Shown: piece by piece, positions 1 to 6,690 of the stretch
Layout: the number at the start of each line of letters is the position of its first letter
How positions within the stretch are numbered: position 1 is the stretch's first letter
NCBI RefSeq assembly: GCF_937976295.1
Contig: NZ_CALJRY010000013.1
Span: 1-6,738, forward strand
Reading direction: 5' to 3'
DNA length: 6,738 nt
Source of the DNA: an uncultured Rothia sp.
GTDB lineage: Bacteria; Actinomycetota; Actinomycetes; Actinomycetales; Micrococcaceae
Translations under genes and position numbers: made by a program
The notes under the pieces: model-generated
What the model saw: the letters and a program-made list of their open reading frames with translations, nothing else
Told to the model about the DNA's origin: nothing
The model's database searches: none

Positions 1-2411
1 TCCTGAGCGACCTGGTCGGCACTCATCGCCGGGTCCATGGTCTTCTCCAGCTTAGACGGGTCAATACGCACGGTCACGGTCACGTTCTTACGCTCACCGG
101 CACCCACGCTCACCTGCTGCGGGTAGGAGTACTCCACACCCGGGATGGTCGTGCTCGCATCGTAGCTCAGAGTGTACGTGTGAGCCTGCGAATCGGTGTT
201 ATCCAGAACAATGTCACGCTGAACCGTCTGAATACCCGAATCGGGGGTGTACTCCAGCACACCAAACGCGGTCGAAACACGCTCGGGGGTCCTCGCATCG
301 TACGCGATAACCTTCGCATCCACGGCGGCGCGAGCATTCACCATGCCCGTACCCATACGATCCACCGCGTACTCCACACCCTGCTCATTCTCAATCGGGG
401 TGGACGCGCCGTTCATCAGCGCAGCCTTAATCATCTGCGGGTTGTAATCCTGATGCGCCTGCATCACCAGAGCGGCAATACCGGCAACATGCGGGGTCGC
501 CATGGAGGTACCGGTGAAAGAAACACCCTTATTACCCATACCCACAGCGGCAGACACAATCTCAGTACCCGGCGCCGCAAGGTCAGGCTTAATGAAGCCG
601 TCAGAACCGTGCTGACCGCGAGCACTCGAAGAATTCAGGTCAAAAGCGTGCGAGTGGGAGCTACGACCCGAAGCCTTGTAGTCCGGGTTCATCTCAATGG
701 TCACCGGACCGGCAGCCAGAGCCTTCTCCAGGTCCTTCGTCGAAGAAGCAGTCAGGCGCAGACCCGGAATGGTCGCATTACCGCCAATGCCGATGGTGTA
801 GCGCTCAGCCTTACCGGCCATCACCACGCCAACACCGCCGGCAGCCTGAACGTTATCGAAACGCACCTTCGAACCGCACGGGAACGACAAGTCGTCCTTA
901 TCCCAGTCGAAGTAAACCCACTTACCCTTCAAAGCCTTCGCCTCTTCAGCGGTGAACGCCTCGCAAGCGTAACGGTTACGTTCCGGCGCGGCAACAACCT
1001 CGCCACGCAGCTGATCGGCGGTCGCCTTCGAATAATCGAAGTTCACCGAATAATCACCCTGCAACCACTCCAAACCAGTCTTCGTGGTCACGCGGGCACG
1101 GTCAATCGGCTGAGTCGAACCGTAGGCGTTCGCTACCGACAGCGCCGCAGCCGAATTCGCCGGGCTACCCGAATTAGAGTAGGTGTCACCCACACCGTTG
1201 TAGTTATTGGCGTTACCGGCAGCGGCCACAGTGAACACACCCTGACGCGCCATCGTATCAATCATGTACGATTCCGGGTCGTCAGCCGGGGCGAACTCGC
1301 TACCGAGCGACAGGTTCACAATGTCGGCGCGGTCAGAGAAATCACCGTCACCATTCGGGTCCATCACGGTATCAAGCGCCTTCATCACAACACTCGAATT
1401 GCCGTAGCAACCGAACACGCGAACCGCCAAAATCTGAGCCTCGGGAGCAGTACCGGGGCCAATAGACATGCCCTCCAGCTGCTCCTCCGTCAGATTCTTG
1501 TAATCGCCACGGTAAGTCGTACCGTTCGCCGTCACACCATAACCGGCGGCAGTACCCGCCACGTGCGTACCGTGACCACCAGAACCGTAACCATCCGGAC
1601 GGCAATCCAACGGGTTATTATCCGGCTGCGGAGTCGACTTCTCAGCCACCGACGCATTGTAGTCATCACCGACCAGGTCAATACCGCCAATGAACTTATT
1701 ACGATCAATCAGACCCGAATCAGCAGACGGAAGCTCCGTCATCGCCTTAGCCTTCAAGTACGAATCCACCGTACCGGGGCCACCAAAATCAGCGTGCGTA
1801 TAGTCAACACCGGAGTCAACAATCGCAATCTTCACACCCTTACCCGTGTACCCCGTATTCTCACGAGTCCACGTACCAAGAGTCTTCGTATCAATCACGC
1901 TACCGGAGTTCATGCGCTCCTTCGCGATAATCGGCGAAATACGCTCCACATCCGGGCGCTCCGCCAACGCACGAATCTGCGCAGCATCACCAGTAATCGC
2001 CGCACCACGCATCGCATTATGCGTGGTGTACATCAGCTTCGAACCAGAAGCGGCCGCCACAGACTGAGCCTGCGACTGCACCTGGGCTGCAATAGCCTGC
2101 ACCTGCGCCTGACGGTTCGCCGGCGCCTCCTTACGTGCCAGAACAGCCGCGGACTGGGTCTGCTCATACGCACCCTTGCCCTTGAACTGCACATACACGG
2201 TGATCTGGCCTTCAGCCTTCTGCAGACCCGGGCTGATACGCGAAGCAGCGTTACCGGATGCGCTCGCAGTACTTCCTTCAACCTGCTGGGGGCTCTGAGC
2301 GTGAGCTGCAGAGAAAGTGGCGGGAACGCCGAGAGTCAGGGCAAGAGCCGCACTCAAACCGGTCGCACCGACAGCCTTCATTCTGCGGCGTGGCACATGA
2401 GGCGTTGTCAT
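1..2411 (-). CDS. Secreted S8 (subtilisin-family) serine protease, lactocepin/C5a-peptidase type, 3' end outside window
   Basis: This is a secreted endopeptidase precursor, truncated by the window edge after 803 codons. I chose the ATG at 2409-2411 because a perfect AAGGAGG lies five bases upstream. Residues 1-38 form a signal peptide: basic PRRRMK, a hydrophobic Ala/Leu stretch, and probable cleavage at AHA|Q. Residues ~69-162 look like an inhibitor_I9 propeptide, which in this family acts as an intramolecular chaperone and is cut off. The S8 triad is Asp199 (IVDSGVD), His280 (GGHGTHVAG) and Ser636 (GTSMATPHVAG), with oxyanion Asn400 (AAGNAN). A DPNGDGDFSD calcium-type loop starts at residue 351. 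A PA-like insert (~475-560) sits between Asn400 and Ser636. An Fn3-like domain begins near 711 and is still running close to the edge. Cysteines 270, 335, 483 and 512 match those of the upstream paralog. It is downstream of, and in the same direction as, that paralog, 242 bases away. The substrate is unknown. Whether it ends in SLH repeats cannot be seen. Confidence 0.95.
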   Translation of the reverse strand, partial: MTTPHVPRRRMKAVGATGLSAALALTLGVPATFSAAHAQSPQQVEGSTASASGNAASRISPGLQKAEGQITVYVQFKGKGAYEQTQSAAVLARKEAPANRQAQVQAIAAQVQSQAQSVAAASGSKLMYTTHNAMRGAAITGDAAQIRALAERPDVERISPIIAKERMNSGSVIDTKTLGTWTRENTGYTGKGVKIAIVDSGVDYTHADFGGPGTVDSYLKAKAMTELPSADSGLIDRNKFIGGIDLVGDDYNASVAEKSTPQPDNNPLDCRPDGYGSGGHGTHVAGTAAGYGVTANGTTYRGDYKNLTEEQLEGMSIGPGTAPEAQILAVRVFGCYGNSSVVMKALDTVMDPNGDGDFSDRADIVNLSLGSEFAPADDPESYMIDTMARQGVFTVAAAGNANNYNGVGDTYSNSGSPANSAAALSVANAYGSTQPIDRARVTTKTGLEWLQGDYSVNFDYSKATADQLRGEVVAAPERNRYACEAFTAEEAKALKGKWVYFDWDKDDLSFPCGSKVRFDNVQAAGGVGVVMAGKAERYTIGIGGNATIPGLRLTASSTKDLEKALAAGPVTIEMNPDYKASGRSSHSHAFDLNSSSARGQHGSDGFIKPDLAAPGTEIVSAAVGMGNKGVSFTGTSMATPHVAGIAALVMQAHQDYNPQMIKAALMNGASTPIENEQGVEYAVDRMGTGMVNARAAVDAKVIAYDARTPERVSTAFGVLEYTPDSGIQTVQRDIVLDNTDSQAHTYTLSYDASTTIPGVEYSYPQQVSVGAGERKNVTVTVRIDPSKLEKTMDPAMSADQVAQ

Positions 2412-2416
2412 GGAAT

Positions 2417-2423
2417 CCTCCTT
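2417..2423 (-). promoter_or_regulatory. Shine-Dalgarno site of the downstream protease gene
   Basis: On the minus strand this reads AAGGAGG, five bases before the ATG at 2411. It decides the start over the in-frame ATG ten codons further in (2379-2381), which would remove the basic N-terminal region of the signal peptide. Confidence 0.9.
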
Positions 2424-2479
2424 CGGATTATCTGTTTTCGATAGTGCTGTGTGCTCTGTGGTTGTATATCGGTGATGTG

Positions 2480-2538
2480 CGGAGGCGGCCCCACCGGCAG
2501 ACGATACGTGAGTGCGTCCGCCGGTGAAACCGCCACCA
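2480..2538 (-). promoter_or_regulatory. Long hairpin 68 bases upstream of the downstream protease start
   Basis: The core stem is 12 pairs (2492-2503 with 2515-2526) around an 11-base loop. It continues through three positions that are C/A on the plus strand but U-G in minus-strand RNA, then five GC pairs (2484-2488 with 2530-2534), one U-U mismatch, two more GC pairs and a final G-U. Read as minus-strand RNA it is almost unbroken over 24 positions. No U run follows it in the direction of transcription, so it may be a leader structure affecting the downstream gene or a third part of the terminator region. The pairing is directly visible; the function is inferred. Confidence 0.5.
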
Positions 2539-2547
2539 AAACTTGAG

Positions 2548-2576
2548 AGGTCCCGGGACTTTAATTCCCGGAGCCT
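2548..2576 (-). terminator. Second spacer hairpin, followed by a short U run
   Basis: In minus-strand RNA, 2566-2572 pairs with 2552-2558 (seven pairs, one U-G) around a seven-base AU-rich loop. After a single C-A mismatch, three more pairs follow (2574-2576 with 2548-2550). Six bases beyond the stem a UUUU run appears (2538-2541). This is nearer the Rho-independent pattern than the first hairpin, but the U run is short and displaced. The two hairpins could act together as a tandem terminator for the upstream gene. Confidence 0.45.
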
Positions 2577-2580
2577 GCCG

Positions 2581-2629
2581 GTTCCGGGTGTCCCTCCCAC
2601 CCCATGCAGGGGCGGGAGGGAACCCGAAC
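2581..2629 (-). terminator. Strong hairpin just after the complete protease gene (candidate terminator)
   Basis: A GC-rich 12-base-pair stem (2592-2603 with 2609-2620) closes a five-base loop, ATGCA. Counting two single-base bulges (2584 and 2590), pairing extends outward to 2581 and 2629. The one mismatch on the plus strand (A2599/C2613) becomes a U-G wobble in minus-strand RNA, so the fold suits the transcript of the protease genes. It begins 24 bases past the TAG stop. No U-tract follows directly, so it may be an L-shaped (U-less) terminator or an mRNA 3'-end stabiliser. Confidence 0.6.
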
Positions 2630-2653
2630 TGTTCGCTACCGGTTCACTACCGT

Positions 2654-5600
2654 CTAGCGGCCGGTCTGGTTAGCAACCTTCTCGGTGTAGCGGTAGATGA
2701 ACGCCGCCATTGCGTCGCGGGCAATGGGGGTTACCGGGCGGTAGGTGCCGTCCGGCCAGCCGGTGCTGATGCCCTTCGAAGCCAGCCACGTGATTTCACG
2801 GTAGAACTGGTTATCGGTGGACACGTCGCTGAAGTGGCTGGTCGCGGGCAGATCCACGTGCGGGGAACCCGCCGCACGGTAGAAGAACGCAGCCATGGCG
2901 TCACGGTTCACCGGTGCGGAGGGGCGGAACGTGCCGTCCGAGTAGCCGGTGGTGATGCCCTGAGCCTTCATCCACTCAATCTCCTTGTAGAAGGGGTGCG
3001 TGGTGGGCACATCCTTGAAGCTCGGAGTGGAGGGGGCGGTGAACTGCGGGGAACCCTGCATGCGGTAGAAGAACGCCGCCATTGCGCCACGTTCCACGGA
3101 CTCCAGCGGGCGGTAGGTGCCGTCCGGGTAGCCGGTGGTGATGCCGCGCTGAGCCAACCAAGAGATTTCGGTGTAGAACTGGTCGGTGGTCTTCACATCG
3201 GTGAAGCGGGACGGAGTGATGTACTCGGTCTGCTGCTCCTTGATGTTCAGCACCTCGGCGCGGTTGCCCTTAGCGCCGTTGGTGCCGGAGAGGTCGCCGG
3301 TGCCGTTGTGCAGGTGCAGCAGCAGCGCCTTAGCGGGGGTACCGGATTCGCCGAGCGCGGGGATCGCGTCAGCGGAGCGGTGCGCCGTCAGGGTGGTGGT
3401 GGAGGCATCCGGGTGGAGGCCAGCCACGGCGGAGGAGTCGCCGCTGAACCACAGCTTGGGGCTGAAGGGGCGGTACTTGATCCAGCCGGTTTCGCTGACG
3501 TTACCCCACTCGTACTGGGTGGTTGCGCTGACTCGGTACTGGATGTCCGGGTTGTTTGCGCTGGTCAGGCCCAGGTCCTTGAGGGGCGCACCCATGATGA
3601 GGGTGTTGGTGTCCATCATGTTGGTGTCCACATCACCCCAGGCGCCGTTGAGCGGGTAGTGGGCGAGCTCAACGAGGCTGCCGTTCTTGTAGCCGTAGAG
3701 GCGAACCAGCGGGAAGTCCAGGCCCTTAGCGCGGTCGGTGACCAGCTTGTAGTCGGCGCGGTTGTTGCCGTCGGTGTCGATTTCTACGGTGTAGGTGTTC
3801 TCGTAGGAGACAACATCCCAGTTCGCCCAGGTGGAGATACCGAAGCGCAGGGTGCCGTCATCGGCGTTGCCGCCGGCAGCCTTCAGCGCGGGCGCATCCG
3901 AGGAAGCACCAACGTACTGCAGGTTCGCCTTAATGTTGCTGTTCAGCGACAGGGAGGTCGGAGCCACACGGTCCACGCTCGCACCGTACTCGAAAGCACC
4001 GAGCAGGGAGCGGTAGCCGCCCTGGTTGACCTCGGTGCCGCGCAACGAGATCTGGGACTTGGTCCAGCCGGCATCTGCCTTCTGCGCCTCGTCGCTGGAG
4101 GGCTTCTGGGCGAAGGTGACGGTGTCTTCGGCAGCGTGCATGGTGCTCACGGGCTTGGGCGCCACGTGGATGGGCAGGCGCAGTGCCTTAGTGCCGTCTT
4201 CGGTGAGGACGAGTCGGCCGGATGCGCTCGCAATGTACTGACGGTACTGTGCGGGAATGGTTTCCTCGCCGGTGTAGTAGTCAATTGCGTTCTGGGTTAC
4301 GTCCATTGCCGGGTCGCGGGTCTTCTCCAGCTTGGCCGGGTCGATACGCACGCTCAGTTCGAACTTCTTAGTCTCACCGGGTGCGAGGGTGACCGAGGAG
4401 GGGAAGGAATATTCCACACCGGGAATATTAGTGCTTTCAGCGTAGGACAGCGAGTAGGTATGCGCCACAGAATCGGTGTTCTCGACCGTCACCTCGCGGG
4501 TGAGGGTCTGAACGCCTGCATCCGGTGCGTACTCGAGCACGCCGAAGCTCAGGGACACGGTACCGCTCTTGTCAGCGTTGTAGACGAGGGACTTCGACTG
4601 CACAGCAGCGAGAGTGTCAACTCGTCCGGCGCCCACACGGTCCACCGCGTATACGGCACCGGATTCGGTGCGCACATCGTGGGTGGCGGTATTCATGAGG
4701 GTCGCCTTGACCTGTGCGGGGGTGTAGGTCGGGTGGCTCTGCATGACCAGTGCAGCGGAGCCGGTCACGTAGGGGGCCGCCATGGAGGTACCACTGTAGG
4801 TCACGGAGTTGCTACCGGTCGCCACCGCCGCGGAGGTGATGTACGAGCCGGGTGCCGCAATGTCGGGCTTGGTGTAGCCGTAGCTGCCGTGGAAGCCGCG
4901 GGCACTCATGGGGTTCAGCTGATCCAGCTTGTCGGTGTCCACGCGCAGGGAGGACTTCAGGTCGTTGCCGAGGCGCACGGTCAGGGGCTTACCTGCCGCT
5001 TCTGCTGCGGTGATCTGTGCACGCAGGTCCTTAGCGGCGGATGCTGCCAGGCGGAAACCGGGCAGGGTGTCGTTACCGGCAATACCCAGACCGGGCTCTT
5101 CGTCGTTACCTGCGAGCAGTACGCCCTTGGCGCCTGCCGCCTCCAGGTTGTCGAAGCGCACCTTGGAGCCGCAGGCGAGGCTACCGTCGGCTTCAGCCCA
5201 GTCGATGAGCACCCACTTGCCCTTTACAGCTGCCGCTTCGGTGGCGCTGAGGGCGTTGCAGGCGTAGCGGTTGTTCTCGGAAATTGCGGTGAGTTCACCG
5301 GTGAATTCCTTGCTACCTGCCTGTGCCCAGGGGTAGGAGACGCTGTAGTCGCCGCGTACCTTGCGGGTGGTGCCGGTGGCGGGGTCGGTCAGCTCTGCCG
5401 CATCGACGGCGCGGGTGGAGCCGTAGGCGTTAGCCACGGTGATTGCGCTGGATGCGGTGGCGGGGTGACCGGAGTTGGAGTAGGTGTCACCGCGCAGGCT
5501 GTAGTCGTTGGCGTTACCCGCGGAGATCACGGAGAGCACGCCAGCGCGGGTGAGCGCGTCAACGGCGTAGGACTCGGGGTCGTCCTGCGGGGAGAATTCG

Positions 5601-6679
5601 CCGCCGAGGGACATGTTGACCACGTTCACGCGGTCGGAGAAGTCGCCGTCACCGTTAGGATCGAGGGCGCGGTCGAGCGCCTCGATAACGACGTTGGTGC
5701 TGCCGCTGCAACCGAAGACGCGGAAGGCGTAGATTTCAGCGTCGGGAGCAACACCGGGGCCGATCTTCATGGTCTTGAGCTGCTCTGCGGTGAGCTTGCT
5801 GTAGTCGCCGGTGAAGGTGGTGCCGTCGGCGTTCACGCCGTAGCCTGCCGCGGTGCCCGCCACGTGGGTGCCGTGGCCGCCGGTGGTGCAGTCGAGCGGG
5901 TTGCCGTCGGGGGTTGCGGTGTTGGTGCCGTCGTAGGCGTCACCGACGAGGTCGTAGCCGCCAGCAACCTTGGTTCGGTTGATGAGTCCGGAGTCTGCGG
6001 AGGGCAGCTCGGTGAGCTTGGATGCCTTCTCGTAGTCTTCGAGCTTGCCGCTACCGCCGAAGTCGGTGTGGGTGTAGTCGATACCGGAGTCGATGACGGC
6101 GATCTTCACGCCCTTGCCGGTGTATCCGCCCGCGCCGGCGGGGTTGGTGGTGCCGGTCCAGGTGGCGAGGGAGCCTGCGTCAATGGCGGCGCCCGCGTTC
6201 TGGCGGTACTTGGGCAGGATGGGCGAGATCTTCTCTACGTCGGAGCGGTTGGCGAGTGCCTTGATGGACTCGGCGTCACCGCGCACTGCCACGCCGCGTA
6301 CTGCGTTGTGGGTGGTGTAGAGGACCTGCGCGCCGGACTGGCTGCTGACCTGCTGTGCCTGGCTTTGCACCTGGGAGGCGATGGCCTGCACCTGTGCGCC
6401 GCGGTTGACGGGTGCCTGCACGCCGGCGAGTACGCCTGCGGGCTGGGTCTGTTCAAAGGCGCCCTTACCCTTGAAGCGGACGAAGGCGGTGACGGTGCCG
6501 CTGGCGTTCTTCATGCTTTCGCTGAGTACCTGCTTGACGGCGTCGGGGTCTTCTGCGGCGTGGGCGGTGGTGCCCAGTGCTGCGAGGGGGCTCAGCGCCA
6601 TGCTGAGGGTGAGTAGCCCGCTGCCGATTCGGCGTCGGTGCGACCGGCCGCGGGGGTTTGGGGAGGCGGTGTGTTCCAC
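2654..6679 (-). CDS. Secreted S8 serine protease with PA insert, Fn3-like domain and three C-terminal SLH repeats
   Basis: This is a complete 1341-residue secreted protease precursor. It starts at GTG (6677-6679), with AAAGGAG four bases upstream, and stops at TAG (2654-2656). Residues 1-41 form a signal peptide (basic RGRSHRRR, hydrophobic core, cleavage AHA|AE). Residues ~62-155 resemble an inhibitor_I9 propeptide. The triad is Asp197 (VIDSGID), His269 (GGHGTHVAG) and Ser632 (GTSMAAPYVTG), with oxyanion Asn389 (SAGNAN). A DPNGDGDFSD loop starts at residue 340. A PA-like insert covers ~465-570, where such domains usually modulate substrate access. An Fn3-like domain covers ~707-787. Residues ~800-1155 are beta-looking, with an acidic DTDGNNRAD loop at 968, and I cannot name this region. 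Three SLH repeats begin at 1159, 1221 and 1283 and run nearly to the C-terminus; there is no LPXTG motif. The only four cysteines are 264, 324, 474 and 503. Family membership and catalytic competence are well supported. Envelope anchoring through SLH is inferred, and the substrate is unknown. Confidence 0.97.
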   Translation of the reverse strand: MEHTASPNPRGRSHRRRIGSGLLTLSMALSPLAALGTTAHAAEDPDAVKQVLSESMKNASGTVTAFVRFKGKGAFEQTQPAGVLAGVQAPVNRGAQVQAIASQVQSQAQQVSSQSGAQVLYTTHNAVRGVAVRGDAESIKALANRSDVEKISPILPKYRQNAGAAIDAGSLATWTGTTNPAGAGGYTGKGVKIAVIDSGIDYTHTDFGGSGKLEDYEKASKLTELPSADSGLINRTKVAGGYDLVGDAYDGTNTATPDGNPLDCTTGGHGTHVAGTAAGYGVNADGTTFTGDYSKLTAEQLKTMKIGPGVAPDAEIYAFRVFGCSGSTNVVIEALDRALDPNGDGDFSDRVNVVNMSLGGEFSPQDDPESYAVDALTRAGVLSVISAGNANDYSLRGDTYSNSGHPATASSAITVANAYGSTRAVDAAELTDPATGTTRKVRGDYSVSYPWAQAGSKEFTGELTAISENNRYACNALSATEAAAVKGKWVLIDWAEADGSLACGSKVRFDNLEAAGAKGVLLAGNDEEPGLGIAGNDTLPGFRLAASAAKDLRAQITAAEAAGKPLTVRLGNDLKSSLRVDTDKLDQLNPMSARGFHGSYGYTKPDIAAPGSYITSAAVATGSNSVTYSGTSMAAPYVTGSAALVMQSHPTYTPAQVKATLMNTATHDVRTESGAVYAVDRVGAGRVDTLAAVQSKSLVYNADKSGTVSLSFGVLEYAPDAGVQTLTREVTVENTDSVAHTYSLSYAESTNIPGVEYSFPSSVTLAPGETKKFELSVRIDPAKLEKTRDPAMDVTQNAIDYYTGEETIPAQYRQYIASASGRLVLTEDGTKALRLPIHVAPKPVSTMHAAEDTVTFAQKPSSDEAQKADAGWTKSQISLRGTEVNQGGYRSLLGAFEYGASVDRVAPTSLSLNSNIKANLQYVGASSDAPALKAAGGNADDGTLRFGISTWANWDVVSYENTYTVEIDTDGNNRADYKLVTDRAKGLDFPLVRLYGYKNGSLVELAHYPLNGAWGDVDTNMMDTNTLIMGAPLKDLGLTSANNPDIQYRVSATTQYEWGNVSETGWIKYRPFSPKLWFSGDSSAVAGLHPDASTTTLTAHRSADAIPALGESGTPAKALLLHLHNGTGDLSGTNGAKGNRAEVLNIKEQQTEYITPSRFTDVKTTDQFYTEISWLAQRGITTGYPDGTYRPLESVERGAMAAFFYRMQGSPQFTAPSTPSFKDVPTTHPFYKEIEWMKAQGITTGYSDGTFRPSAPVNRDAMAAFFYRAAGSPHVDLPATSHFSDVSTDNQFYREITWLASKGISTGWPDGTYRPVTPIARDAMAAFIYRYTEKVANQTGR
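2678..3205 (-). repeat. Three tandem SLH-coding repeats, 186-base period
   Basis: The 3' end of the complete protease gene encodes three SLH repeats. Each opens with F-x-D-V, has a central W-L/M-x-x-x-G-I-T/S-T-G-Y/W-x-D-G-T-Y/F-R-P, and closes with R-G/D-A-M-A-A-F-x-Y-R. The opening Phe codons start at 3205, 3019 and 2833, exactly 186 bases (62 residues) apart. The period is therefore constant across two intervals. Similarity is visible in the DNA as well, around the G-x-x-D-G-T coding segment. SLH domains commonly bind secondary cell-wall polymers in Gram-positive bacteria, so attachment of the protease to the envelope is the likely role. Confidence 0.9.
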
Positions 6680-6683
6680 GGTG

Positions 6684-6690
6684 CTCCTTT
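6684..6690 (-). promoter_or_regulatory. Shine-Dalgarno site supporting the GTG start of the complete protease gene
   Basis: On the minus strand this reads AAAGGAG, four bases before the GTG at 6679. The site, together with a textbook signal peptide directly following, fixes the non-ATG start. Only 48 bases of leader remain upstream in the window, and I could not place a promoter in them. Confidence 0.85.

Noticed and set aside
2254..2268. Fifteen bases (CCGGATGCGCTCGCA) repeated exactly at 4218-4232
   Set aside because: Both copies encode Ala-Ser-Ala-Ser-Gly at unrelated places in the two proteins. This is chance in Ala/Ser-rich coding sequence rather than a site.
2378..2411. Twin-arginine (Tat) export signal in the downstream protease
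   Set aside because: RRRMK near the N-terminus is loosely Tat-like, but the S-R-R-x-F-L-K consensus is not met and the rest reads as a normal Sec signal with AHA cleavage. The paralog has no Tat motif.
2427..2432. GATAAT on the minus strand as a -10 box
   Set aside because: Transcription would begin inside or just before the Shine-Dalgarno site at 2417-2423, giving an unworkable leader.
180..2444. Plus-strand 754-codon open frame opposite the downstream protease
   Set aside because: It shows the same antisense mirror effect: Arg/His/Thr-rich translation, no ribosome binding site pattern, no recognisable domain, and the minus strand is clearly coding throughout.
2463..2468. TATACA on the minus strand as a -10 box for the downstream protease gene
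   Set aside because: It is 52 bases before the ATG, which is a plausible distance, but no -35-like hexamer lies 16-18 bases upstream; that position falls in the GC-rich arm of the hairpin. A single hexamer match is not enough.
2543..6616. Very long plus-strand open frame (1357 codons) covering nearly all of the complete protease gene
   Set aside because: It is codon-on-codon antisense to the real gene and stays open only because the sense frame uses no TTA, CTA or TCA codons, as is usual at this G+C. Its translation has low-complexity Gly/Val-rich composition and no domain; the opposite strand has a full signal peptide, triad and SLH repeats.
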